A stretch of DNA of 64,000 nucleotides from Pseudomonas grimontii. Lineage in GTDB: Bacteria > Pseudomonadota > Gammaproteobacteria > Pseudomonadales > Pseudomonadaceae. Both the position numbers and the translations under genes were made by a program. Of the stretch, positions 36,536-44,919 are shown in pieces. The stretch covers positions 434,001-498,000 of the forward strand of contig NZ_VFES01000001.1 of assembly GCF_007858185.1 (NCBI RefSeq), written 5' to 3'. Every line of letters starts with the position of its first letter. Position 1 is the first letter of the stretch. The notes below the pieces were generated by a model. That model saw only the letters and a list, made by a program, of their open reading frames with translations. It ran no database searches and had not been told where the DNA came from.

Positions 36536-37015
36536 ATGATCTGTTGGCAGCAGCGAGCCTTGCTCGCCTTGTGTTCCATCGGCCTCAGCAGCGGCGCCTC
36601 GGCCAACTTGACGTTCAGCGGGACGCTCAACGAACCGCCGCCCTGCACCATCGATGCGGGGAACAAAATTGAAGTCGATTTCGGGGATGTCGGTGTAAAG
36701 CGCGTCGATGGCGTGAGATACCGTCGCGGGGTCGGCTACACCATCAGCTGTGGTACCGACACGCTGCCGTGGGTGCTGAAGTTGAGTGTCAACGGCACAC
36801 CGACGACGTTCGACGGCGCGGCATTGCAGACCAGCGCGCCAGACCTGGGTATTCGGATATTTCAGAATAACCTGCCGTTTCGACTCAATACGCCACTGGA
36901 CATAACCGTGTCGTCACCACCGGTATTGGAAGTCGTGCCGGTCAAACAACCGGGTGCAACGCTGGCCCCCGCAAGGTTTACAGCGGTGGCCACGCTGTTG
37001 GCCGAATACCAGTAG
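36536..37015 (+). CDS. Minor fimbrial subunit, tandem pair member B
   Basis: 159 aa from ATG 36536 (GAGGAA upstream). Signal peptide ends GASA; core PPPCTIDAG ... RVDGVRYRRGVGYTISC and C-terminal VATLLAEYQ. Same block order as the preceding gene, so the pair are paralogues, probably alternating tip-fibrillum adaptors. Confidence 0.85.
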   Translation: MICWQQRALLALCSIGLSSGASANLTFSGTLNEPPPCTIDAGNKIEVDFGDVGVKRVDGVRYRRGVGYTISCGTDTLPWVLKLSVNGTPTTFDGAALQTSAPDLGIRIFQNNLPFRLNTPLDITVSSPPVLEVVPVKQPGATLAPARFTAVATLLAEYQ

Positions 37016-37026
37016 GAGTTGAATCC

Positions 37027-37575
37027 ATGGGACATGAGAGTGTTCATCGAGGGTGGCTGTGTGCCTTGCTGGCGTGGGTGACAGCCTTCAGCCTGATCCC
37101 CGAAGCGCATGCGGCGGACAACCTGAATTTCAAGGGCAACCTGGTTGAAGAGGCCTGCACTATCCGGCCTGGCGACGAGGCAATCACCCTGGAGCTCTGG
37201 GACCTGACCAGCAAGCACCTCTACATCAATACGCGTTCGGTGGGCAAAGGTTTCAAGCTGCATCTGGAGGACTGTGACACCACCATCGGCAACACGGTGA
37301 CCATCACATTCAGTGGTGTGGAAAACCGGGCGCTACCCGGATTGTTCGCGCTGGATGGTGGCAGTGGTGCCTCGGGTATCGGGCTGGGGCTGGAGACGCT
37401 GAGCAATAAGCCATTGCCCCTGAATAAGGTCAGCGACGAACAGGTGCTGAGCAATGGCAGCAATGTGATTGAGCTCAAAGCCTATGTGCAGGGTGAGCCG
37501 AATGCCATCAGGGACCAGACCATTGGCCATGGCGCATACACCGTGACCTCTACTTTTACGCTGGACTATCCGTAA
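37027..37575 (+). CDS. Fimbrial subunit resembling the major pilin
   Basis: 182 aa; signal peptide ends AHAA. Pilin fold with EEACTIRPGDEAI, LHLEDCDTT and C-terminal TSTFTLDYP. The later segment IELKAYVQGEP matches LEFGAYVQGAA of the first pilin, so the two are distant paralogues. It is followed by 119 bp containing an AACCGGGT/ACCCGGTT inverted repeat before the adhesin gene. Confidence 0.85.
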   Translation: MGHESVHRGWLCALLAWVTAFSLIPEAHAADNLNFKGNLVEEACTIRPGDEAITLELWDLTSKHLYINTRSVGKGFKLHLEDCDTTIGNTVTITFSGVENRALPGLFALDGGSGASGIGLGLETLSNKPLPLNKVSDEQVLSNGSNVIELKAYVQGEPNAIRDQTIGHGAYTVTSTFTLDYP

Positions 37576-37694
37576 TCCAAACGCTCAAGAACCGGGTGCA
37601 TCGGCATTGGCATTGGCTTTCAGGTCAACCCGGTTTACACGGGCTGATTGTTTGCTGGATGGCGCCTGGGTAGAGAAGCAACGAGAGATCAAAA

Positions 37695-38651
37695 ATGAAA
37701 CGACTATATGACAGAGCCCTTGGGCTTCTGCTGTTGATTGGCGTCAGCACGACCGTGCAGGCCGTAGACTGTCGGGTCAATGGCGGTGAGTGGGCGCGCG
37801 TCACTCATCTGACCGTGCCCGTAGCTGTACGACTCGATACCGATCGCACGAGGATTCTGATGGAAGGTGCTCGGCTCGAATGTCGGTTTACGGCTGGCGC
37901 AGGCCCCGTCTGGGGAGCGGATTATTGGGAAACTGGCAATGCCTCTGGGACACCTTGGACACCCGGCCCCAGGTTCGCCGGTGAACAGAGTGGTTTACGC
38001 ATCAATGGCGCGTTCCTCAATACCCCGGTTCCGGCGGGTATACGGGTGGCCACCATGCCCAACAACGGGGTCGGTTATCCCATCAATATCACCCCCTATA
38101 TCCAGGTACGCCACAGCCCCTCCAATCCGATCAATATTCGAGCGGGAGACACCCTCGGCCTGTTGCGTCTCACCAGCTCGAACAATTACGACGCCACTCG
38201 GCCGCAACTCACCGTCACTTATACGGCCGCCAACAACTTCACCATTTCCCCGTCAACCTGCACGATCAACAATAACAACCCGATCGAGATCAACTTCGGC
38301 AATGTTCACCAGAGAGCAATCGGTACCGATCCGCTGACCACGTCCGTGCGCAGCAACCGCCGGCTCACTTATTCATGCCCGGACGGCGGGATCACCACGC
38401 CGATCACCATCACTTACAAAGGCAGCCCCTCGTCGTTCGACACGCGCCTGCTGCTGATGACCAACCCGGACGTGGGGACGGCCCTTGTCCGGGGTGCCAG
38501 TGCGGTTCAAGTCGGGGGGGCATTCCTGACCCAAATTACCAACAGTGTGGGGGGCGACGATGTGACGTTTTCCCTCGTAAGGCGCGCCGGGTCCTTGCCT
38601 GCCGCCGGGGCTGTAAGCGGCAGCGGTGTGCTCGTAATGGGGGTGCCATGA
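37695..38651 (+). CDS. Two-domain fimbrial tip adhesin
   Basis: 318 aa; signal peptide ends VQA. Twice the pilin size: an N-terminal unique domain (~25-185; few Cys, Asn/Pro-rich, INITPYIQVRH) followed by a pilin domain (~190-318; PSTCTINNNNPIEINFGN, RLTYSC). This matches FimH/PapG/MrpH-type adhesins and the operon-final position. The receptor cannot be predicted. Only 19 bp from the convergent ferric reductase gene. Confidence 0.85.
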   Translation: MKRLYDRALGLLLLIGVSTTVQAVDCRVNGGEWARVTHLTVPVAVRLDTDRTRILMEGARLECRFTAGAGPVWGADYWETGNASGTPWTPGPRFAGEQSGLRINGAFLNTPVPAGIRVATMPNNGVGYPINITPYIQVRHSPSNPINIRAGDTLGLLRLTSSNNYDATRPQLTVTYTAANNFTISPSTCTINNNNPIEINFGNVHQRAIGTDPLTTSVRSNRRLTYSCPDGGITTPITITYKGSPSSFDTRLLLMTNPDVGTALVRGASAVQVGGAFLTQITNSVGGDDVTFSLVRRAGSLPAAGAVSGSGVLVMGVP

Positions 38652-38670
38652 CGCACCCGCACCGTGACGC

Positions 38671-39438
38671 TTACTCTTCTTCGCTGCCGTCCGCACGCCA
38701 GTAGCCCACGGCCTTGAGGAATTCCTCATTGACCTTGTGCGTGTCCAGCAGTACCCGGCGTACCTGGCGCGACAGCTTGGTTTCGGTCGCGACGAAGCTG
38801 TACAGCGTGCCGCCTGGCAGCGTCAGGTTCTGCACCGTTTGCAACAGATCGTCCTGACCGCGCACCACCCAGATCACGTCCACATCGGCAGCACTGCGTA
38901 GCGTTTGCTGCTCCGCTGCAGTTTCGATCTCGATCACCGCCAGGACCTTGCGCCCTGCCGGCAGTTCTTCCAGGCGGCGGCCAATGGCGGGCAGGGCGGT
39001 TTCGTCGCCGATCAGCAGGTAGCTGTCGAAGATGTCCGGCACGATCATCGAGCCGCGTGGGCCGCCGATGTACAGGTGCTGTCCGACCTTGGCCTGGTCG
39101 GCCCAGGTGGAGGCAGGGCCATCGCCGTGCAGCACGAAGTCGATGTCCAGTTCGCCGCTGGCCAGGTCATAGCGGCGCGGGGTGTAGTCGCGCATCGCCG
39201 GTTGCGGGCCGTCGCCCTTGATGCTGAAGGTCGGGCTTTCCAGCGCCGCTTGTTCGGCGGCGTTCTGCGGGAACAGCAGCTTGATGTGATCGTCGCTGCC
39301 CAGGCTGATAAAGCCGGCCAGTTCCGGCCCGCCCAGGGTGATGCGGCGCATGCGCGCGGTGATGTCGACCACGCGCAGGACGTCCAGGCGGCGGCGTTTG
39401 ATTTCGTGGGTGACGCGATGGATGGCTTGAGTATTCAT
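38671..39438 (-). CDS. YqjH-like siderophore-interacting ferric reductase
   Basis: 255 aa, SIP/ViuB family. FAD-binding domain with RDYTPRRYD (isoalloxazine motif RxYTxR) and VLHGDGPASTWADQAKVGQ; NAD(P)H domain with LLIGDETALPAIGRRLEELP; C-terminal VGYWRADGSEEE. Reduces ferric siderophores to release Fe(II). Overlaps its upstream PadR gene by 4 bp, the same pair as E. coli yqjI-yqjH. Confidence 0.93.
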   Translation of the reverse strand: MNTQAIHRVTHEIKRRRLDVLRVVDITARMRRITLGGPELAGFISLGSDDHIKLLFPQNAAEQAALESPTFSIKGDGPQPAMRDYTPRRYDLASGELDIDFVLHGDGPASTWADQAKVGQHLYIGGPRGSMIVPDIFDSYLLIGDETALPAIGRRLEELPAGRKVLAVIEIETAAEQQTLRSAADVDVIWVVRGQDDLLQTVQNLTLPGGTLYSFVATETKLSRQVRRVLLDTHKVNEEFLKAVGYWRADGSEEE

Positions 39439-39974
39439 TGAGCTTTCCCGTCAGCAATGGCTTGGGCAGTGCCGTTGAGCAGCGCTGCGACACGTGTGAT
39501 TTCTTCCGGGCTCCAGCGCCCGTGGTGCGAATGTAAGGCGTGGCGCAGGTTGTGCACCGCCTCATGGATTTCCGGCGGGCGGTCGTGGCCGCGCAGCGAA
39601 CGTTTGCTCACATCCATGCGCATGCGAATACCTTCGAGGGCAACCGCCTGTTCGCTTAGGAAGAGACGACCGGCGTCGGTGATTGTGTAGCGTTTTTTAC
39701 CGCCTTCGGCGTCGCCGGTAATCAATTCGCTTTCTTCGAGGAACGTCAGCGTGGGGTAGATCACCCCGGGGCTGGGGCTGTAGGCCCCGTCGAAGAGGGC
39801 TTCGATCTTACGGATCAGGTCATAGCCGTGGCAGGCCTGTTCGGCGATCAGCGCCGGCAGCAGCAATTTCAAATCGCCGGGGGCGAATACCCGGGGGCCA
39901 CGACCGCCGCGTTCGCGGCCGGGGCGTTTTTCGAAGCCGTCACCGGGGTCACGGTGGGAATGATGGTCTCTCAT
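39435..39974 (-). CDS. YqjI-like PadR-family regulator
   Basis: 179 aa from ATG 39974 (AGAGAG upstream); ATG 40004 lies almost on the predicted transcription start and has no Shine-Dalgarno. N-terminal His-containing tail MRDHHSHRDPG, then PadR winged helix (HGYDLIRKIEALFDGAYSPSPGVIYPTLTFLEESELI). E. coli YqjI has a longer His/Cys-rich tail and represses yqjH in response to nickel/iron. A perfect palindrome overlaps its promoter. Confidence 0.9.
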   Translation of the reverse strand: MRDHHSHRDPGDGFEKRPGRERGGRGPRVFAPGDLKLLLPALIAEQACHGYDLIRKIEALFDGAYSPSPGVIYPTLTFLEESELITGDAEGGKKRYTITDAGRLFLSEQAVALEGIRMRMDVSKRSLRGHDRPPEIHEAVHNLRHALHSHHGRWSPEEITRVAALLNGTAQAIADGKAQ

Positions 39975-40008
39975 TTTGGTGCTCTCTGTGTTTGGTTTAG
40001 ACATAACG

Positions 40009-40022
40009 TAAGATATATCTTA
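40009..40022. promoter_or_regulatory. Perfect palindrome, probable PadR operator
   Basis: TAAGATATATCTTA is a perfect 14-bp palindrome, 34 bp upstream of the chosen start. Its TAAGAT half can be the -10 hexamer on the minus strand, so binding would block transcription. Confidence 0.7.
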
Positions 40023-40189
40023 TTGCGCGAACAGAGGCACGCGACCAACGGTCATTCGCTGCCAACGGGCCCTTTTCCGTCCGTTGGAAATCCATTCTTT
40101 GTGGTGAAGTTTCATTACGGGCATTAGAGTTAATACTCGAACTTTTATTGGGTGCGCTGTTGCTTGGTTTAATGACAGTTGTGGTACTG

Positions 40190-40314
40190 TTCCTACAGTT
40201 TATTCATAACTTAAGCCTGTTGTTAGTTCATGTAGTCTATGTCTTACGGATGTAATTTAAGTTTTGGCAAAATGCCATGATTTTCACTCGATCCCTGTAT
40301 CCAATGGCTACGAA
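40190..40314 (+). promoter_or_regulatory. Conserved upstream block of fimbrial operon 2
   Basis: In the 469-bp gap 40005-40473. Contains TTCCTACAG, TTTATTCATAA, CTTACGGATGTAATTTAA and GGCTACGAA (40306-40314), parallel to 30607-30734. It ends 159 bp before the pilin start (166 bp in operon 1). The gap also has the PadR operator and a 7-bp stem CCAACGG/CCGTTGG at 40062-40087; no gene is evident. Confidence 0.7.
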
Positions 40315-40473
40315 GGTACGGGAACCAGCCTGCATACCTGTTTTTTAAGTTGGTGGATCATTTGTTTCGCGTTGCACTCACTTGAGTTCATTGCAACGGA
40401 TCTCATTGCGCGTTGATGTTTTGGTCAACCTTCAGTGAGGCACTTACTTGTCCGAAAAAAACAGGAAATCACC

Positions 40474-40974
40474 ATGTTCAAGAAGTTCGCAATTGCTGCT
40501 CCCCTGGCCCTCCTGGCACTGAACTCGTCGATGGCATTCGCTGCCGGCGAAGCCAACCACACCGTCAACATCAAGGCGACTATCCCGACCACAGTGTTCC
40601 ATGCGCAGCCACGCGACCCGAACTTCGGTCGTGATGAAACCATGGCCTACAACCTGGTCAGCGGCGAGCTGTCACCGCTGAGCGCGATCTACGACCTGAA
40701 GAACACCAATGGCTCGATTCACGCCTACATCGAAGGCGGCCCGGCCGTGCTGTTCAACGGTAACGCCGCGCAAAACATCGCACTGACCACCACCCTGCAC
40801 GGTGTTGAGCTCAATGGCACGGCAAAAGAAGTGGTGAACGAGGCGGACTCCACCCCAGGCGTGGGTGCAGAACTGCGCATCGTGGCGGCCAAGCCGACGG
40901 CGACCCAGCGCGGTGCCTATACCTCCGCTGTGGCGCTGGTGTTCGATGCGGTGTTGCCAACACCTGCACCTTAA
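40474..40974 (+). CDS. CS1-type major fimbrial subunit (operon 2)
   Basis: 166 aa from ATG 40474 (CAGGAAA upstream). Signal peptide ends AFA. No cysteines, unlike classical pilins. Matches the CS1/CFA-I/cable-pilus family: HTVNIKATIPTTVFHAQPRDPN at the N-terminus (donor strand) and GAYTSAVALVFDAV at the end. First gene of an alpha-clade chaperone-usher operon; followed by a stem-loop. Confidence 0.9.
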   Translation: MFKKFAIAAPLALLALNSSMAFAAGEANHTVNIKATIPTTVFHAQPRDPNFGRDETMAYNLVSGELSPLSAIYDLKNTNGSIHAYIEGGPAVLFNGNAAQNIALTTTLHGVELNGTAKEVVNEADSTPGVGAELRIVAAKPTATQRGAYTSAVALVFDAVLPTPAP

Positions 40975-40993
40975 GGGTGTCAGTGCCCGTTGG

Positions 40994-41030
40994 GCCGGCT
41001 GGCCCGCGGGCGTTCGGGCCGGCTGATTTT
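40994..41030 (+). terminator. Stem-loop after the CS1-type pilin gene
   Basis: Stem GGCCCG (41001-41006) / CGGGCC (41015-41020), extended by GCC/GGC with a bulge, followed by TGATTTT. A partial terminator that would favour pilin over usher expression. Confidence 0.6.
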
Positions 41031-41079
41031 CCCCCATTGGCCGGCCTGCTTTTTCACCTTGTCTCCAGGCCCTCAGAGT

Positions 41080-43608
41080 ATGCCTTTCATGTTCCCGATG
41101 ACGCCCATCGCGGTTGCGCTTGCGCTATTGATTTGTACGAGTGCCTTGGCTGCACCCACGCCAGGCACTCTTACGCCTGCCAGTCTGCTGACCCAGGCCC
41201 AGGATTTGCCTGCCGGGTTCAGCGACCACTTCTTCGATGTGCCCTTGGCGGTACAGGTTGAGTTGGATCAGCAACGACTGGGTGAAGCGCTGATTGTGTT
41301 GTCCCAGGACGAGCGTGTGACGCTGCTGGAGTTCACCGACTTCGGTGACAGCAAAGTCCCCGCCGCCATCCGCGATACCTGGCAGACGGTGCTGGAGAGC
41401 GGCGTAGCCCTCGGCGCCTGCACCCAGTCGTGCCCGCAGCAACTGGTGTCCGTGCACTACAACCTGGAAAACTCGCTGCTGTCGATCATCACCCAGAACG
41501 TCGAACACGCCAGCGATGCGCCGCGCTTTTACCGGCAGCCCGAAGGTGGCAGCCGTGGCTTGATCATCAACAACCAGCTCAACCTCAACGGCGGCCAGGA
41601 CGAAGACCTGGGCGGGCGTTATGGTTTGCAGGCCAGTGCCAGCCTGGGCAATTGGACCCAGGTGTTCAATCTGCAACTGGCACGCCAGAGCGGTGATGAA
41701 GAGCAACTGCGCCACGCGATCCATGAGCTGTATACCCAGCGTGAACTGGAAGGCCAGTTTTTGCGCCTGGGGCATTTCACCCCCAACTCCGATGGCCTGA
41801 CGCGCCAGTTGCGCAGTTTTGGCGCCAGCCCCGATACGGCGTTGGGTGTCATGTATGGCAGTTCGGACAGCCTGGCTATCAACAATTCCAAAGCCAGTGT
41901 CTACCCGATCTACGTGACCGCCAACCGCCAGGCCGCCGTGGAGATTTACCGCAATGGCCTGCTGATCAACACCCAGGCGGTGGGCGCAGGGTTGCAGACG
42001 CTGGACACGCGTCCTTTGCCCGGCGGTATCTATGAAGTGGAAGTGCGTTTGGTGGAGGACGGCCTGACCGTCAGCACCACCCAGGAACTGGTCTACAAGC
42101 CCAGCAACTGGCGCAATGTCGATGACCGCTGGCGCTACAACGTGTTCGCCGGGCGTGAAACCAAGTTGTTCAGCAACTGGGATGAACAGGCCTCCGGCGC
42201 GATCACGGCCGGCGCGTCCGTCAATTACCTGGTGCACCCCCGAGTGATCCTCGGCCTGTCGGCACGTGAAGTGCGCGAGCAACTGCAATACGGCGGTTCG
42301 GTGGACTGGACGGTTGCCAACAACACCAGTCTCTACACGAATGTCTACCAGACCCGCGAACACGGCACCGGCATGGACCTGCAGGGGCTGTACACCTTTG
42401 GCGCCACTAACCTGGTGCTCAGTCATAACCGCAGTTGGCTCGACACCCGTGACACCTACGAAACCCTGCCCGACGGCACGCGCCTGCGGCGCAACACCTT
42501 TGTCGGCCAGACCAGCAACTCGGCGCTGTCGGTGAACCACCGGGTCGATTCGCGCAATTCCTGGAACCTGCGCCTGTCCCACAGCGAAGGTAACGCCGAA
42601 GGTGCCGGGCTCGACCTGGGCTGGAGCCGCCGCGATACCTTGTGGGGCAGCGATGCCAACTGGCGCTTCTCAGTGTTCGACCGGCCGGGCACTTCCGGCA
42701 CCAACGACCAGCGCAACCGTGGCGTGGACCTTTCCGTAAACCTGGCCCTGGGCGGCGATGGTCGGCAGGTATCCGGCAGCATCGGCACCCGAACCGCGCG
42801 CGATGGCGGCCGTGATAACAATGCCTCGGTTACCTACCGCCAGGACCTCACCGACCATCTGCTGCAAAGCGTCTCGGCCACGGCAATCACCGACACCTAC
42901 GGCGTCGGCCTGTCAGGCATGGCCAGCTTTGACAGCGATGTGGTCAGCGGCGACGGCTTTATCCAGCGCAGCTCATTCAATGGCGATCTCAGCGGTGGCC
43001 TGAACCTGCACAGCACCTTCGTCGCCGGTGGCGACCAGATGCTGATGACCAGCCAGAACCAGACCAATGGCGCCGGCATGATCGTTGATGTCGAGACCGA
43101 CCTGGATGAGATCACCTTGCGCGCCGATGACTTCAGTGGTGGCGGCGCCATTCTGCGGCCAGGGCGCAACTTCGTGCCGGTGGCGGCCTACAAGAGCAGC
43201 ACGGTGAACTTCGACTTCGAAGGCAATCACCCGCCGGCCGCCAACATCCAGCCGGGGCGGACCACCTACCACCTGAACAGGGGCGGCGTGGACTACCGCA
43301 AAATCACGGTGTTGAAGACCGTGTCGGTGCTGGGTCGCCTGCTTGATGCCCAGGGCCAGCCGCTCAAGGGTCATCACGTGATCAACCACGCCAGCCGTGG
43401 GATCAGCGAAGTCGACGGGTTCTTCTCCATGGAAATGAGCGCCAGCTCACCGACCCTGGAAGTGCGCTACCGCAACCAGCTGTTGTGCCAGTTCCGCCTG
43501 GATCCGGCCACCACCGCCAATGAAAACGACGTGTTGATGATCGGTGACCTGCGTTGCACGCCGGACACCCTGGCCGAAAACACCTCCAGCACTCACACCG
43601 CAGGTTGA
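41080..43608 (+). CDS. CS1-type (TcfC/CooC-like) outer-membrane usher
   Basis: 842 aa from ATG 41080. Alpha-clade usher: signal peptide ends ALAA; FDVPLAVQVELDQQRLGEALI N-terminal domain; barrel with AAVEIYRNGLLINTQAVGAGLQTLDTRPLPGGIYEVEV (plug region); GRLLDAQGQPLKGHHVINH at the C-terminal domain. Not homologous in detail to the usher at 32053, which belongs to the classical family. Confidence 0.9.
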   Translation: MPFMFPMTPIAVALALLICTSALAAPTPGTLTPASLLTQAQDLPAGFSDHFFDVPLAVQVELDQQRLGEALIVLSQDERVTLLEFTDFGDSKVPAAIRDTWQTVLESGVALGACTQSCPQQLVSVHYNLENSLLSIITQNVEHASDAPRFYRQPEGGSRGLIINNQLNLNGGQDEDLGGRYGLQASASLGNWTQVFNLQLARQSGDEEQLRHAIHELYTQRELEGQFLRLGHFTPNSDGLTRQLRSFGASPDTALGVMYGSSDSLAINNSKASVYPIYVTANRQAAVEIYRNGLLINTQAVGAGLQTLDTRPLPGGIYEVEVRLVEDGLTVSTTQELVYKPSNWRNVDDRWRYNVFAGRETKLFSNWDEQASGAITAGASVNYLVHPRVILGLSAREVREQLQYGGSVDWTVANNTSLYTNVYQTREHGTGMDLQGLYTFGATNLVLSHNRSWLDTRDTYETLPDGTRLRRNTFVGQTSNSALSVNHRVDSRNSWNLRLSHSEGNAEGAGLDLGWSRRDTLWGSDANWRFSVFDRPGTSGTNDQRNRGVDLSVNLALGGDGRQVSGSIGTRTARDGGRDNNASVTYRQDLTDHLLQSVSATAITDTYGVGLSGMASFDSDVVSGDGFIQRSSFNGDLSGGLNLHSTFVAGGDQMLMTSQNQTNGAGMIVDVETDLDEITLRADDFSGGGAILRPGRNFVPVAAYKSSTVNFDFEGNHPPAANIQPGRTTYHLNRGGVDYRKITVLKTVSVLGRLLDAQGQPLKGHHVINHASRGISEVDGFFSMEMSASSPTLEVRYRNQLLCQFRLDPATTANENDVLMIGDLRCTPDTLAENTSSTHTAG

Positions 43609-43613
43609 GTGCT

Positions 43614-44858
43614 ATGACGAGAACTCTGACGATGAAACCCCTCAACACCTTGATCCTGTCCATGGGCGCTGCGTTGTGGCTCGGCTCATCCGCGTTGCAG
43701 GCGGCCGAGCAGATCACCGCGCGGTTTCGGCCAGACCCTGCCAACCCGATGAAGAACGACTTCGAAAACACCACGCCGATCAGCTCGATCTGTGCGGCGC
43801 ATATTCCGACCCAGTGCCGGGCGTTGGGCATTTTCAGCCTGCGCGATAACGACTTCACTGCACAGTCCAACCAGCCCATCGAAGCCAATCATGAAGATGA
43901 CCGCAAGGGCTTTATGGTCAAGGTGCCGTCGGACTGGCGAGACCTGCAAGTGACCCATACCGCCACCGGGGAAACCGAGACGGTACAACTGCGTATCGCA
44001 GGTGTCGGTTCATTGTGGACCGTGTCCCATCCACCCGGCGTATCGGGCTGGGCGCAGCCGGGTATTGGTTGGTCATCTCAATGGCGGAATGCACCAAGCC
44101 CCTGTCAACGCACTGGTCACCTTGCTGCCAGTGATCGTTGGGCTTCCTATTTCTGGCTGACACCCGAAGGGGCGGGGTCTTGTGGTCGAAAACCCTCGGT
44201 AGGCTTTAGTGCTATGAGGTACAACTCCATGGAGTACGCCTACGAACTCCGAACACCCAACCCCCTGACCATGTCCGGTGGTCAATACCACGGCAGCATC
44301 ACCTACACCATGGGGCCCGGCGGCGATTACGACTTTGGCGACGTGATGGTCCTGAATAAGAACGCCCTCACTTTCGACTTCATCCTCAGCGTGGAACACG
44401 ACCTCAAGGTCGACATCCCCCCAGGCGGCAACCGCATCGAGCTGCTCCCCGACGGCGGCTGGCAAGCCTGGCTCAACCGCGGCCGTGCGCCCACGCGGCT
44501 GTACCGCGACCAGACCTTCCGCATCGCCGCCAGTTCGCGGTTCAAGATGCAACTGGAGTGTTCGATCGTCATGGGCAACACCTGCGGCCTGCGCAACGCC
44601 AACGGCGACGAGGTGCCGCTGCAGATCGCCGTGACGCTGCCCAGCGGTATCGATGGGCGTGGCAACGAGGCCGTGCTAAAGCGCCCTTTGCGTTTGGATG
44701 GTGATGGGACCGAGCTGTTCCAGCCATTGTTCTACGTCAACAATCGACCCGGCACCCTGCACTTTGAAGTCCTGCGTGACGACATGGCAGAGATGCTCAA
44801 GCAGCCGGGCAGCACCTATACGGGCGTGGCGACCGTGATCTGGGACTCAGAGATTTAG
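43614..44858 (+). CDS. CS1-type tip adhesin / minor subunit
   Basis: 414 aa from ATG 43614; ATG 43632 is an alternative. Signal peptide ends ALQAA. Two-part protein by size. Cys-containing N-terminal part (SSICAAHIPTQCRALGIF), later CSIVMGNTCGL. The C-terminal part ends TYTGVATVIWDSEI, reminiscent of CooD/CblD tip subunits. Position after the usher fits. Confidence 0.85.
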   Translation: MTRTLTMKPLNTLILSMGAALWLGSSALQAAEQITARFRPDPANPMKNDFENTTPISSICAAHIPTQCRALGIFSLRDNDFTAQSNQPIEANHEDDRKGFMVKVPSDWRDLQVTHTATGETETVQLRIAGVGSLWTVSHPPGVSGWAQPGIGWSSQWRNAPSPCQRTGHLAASDRWASYFWLTPEGAGSCGRKPSVGFSAMRYNSMEYAYELRTPNPLTMSGGQYHGSITYTMGPGGDYDFGDVMVLNKNALTFDFILSVEHDLKVDIPPGGNRIELLPDGGWQAWLNRGRAPTRLYRDQTFRIAASSRFKMQLECSIVMGNTCGLRNANGDEVPLQIAVTLPSGIDGRGNEAVLKRPLRLDGDGTELFQPLFYVNNRPGTLHFEVLRDDMAEMLKQPGSTYTGVATVIWDSEI

Positions 44859-44919
44859 TCCGGCTCTGCACCATTGGCGGGCCCGGCCCGCCGCATTCAA
44901 TCAATGAGGCGTAGTAAAC

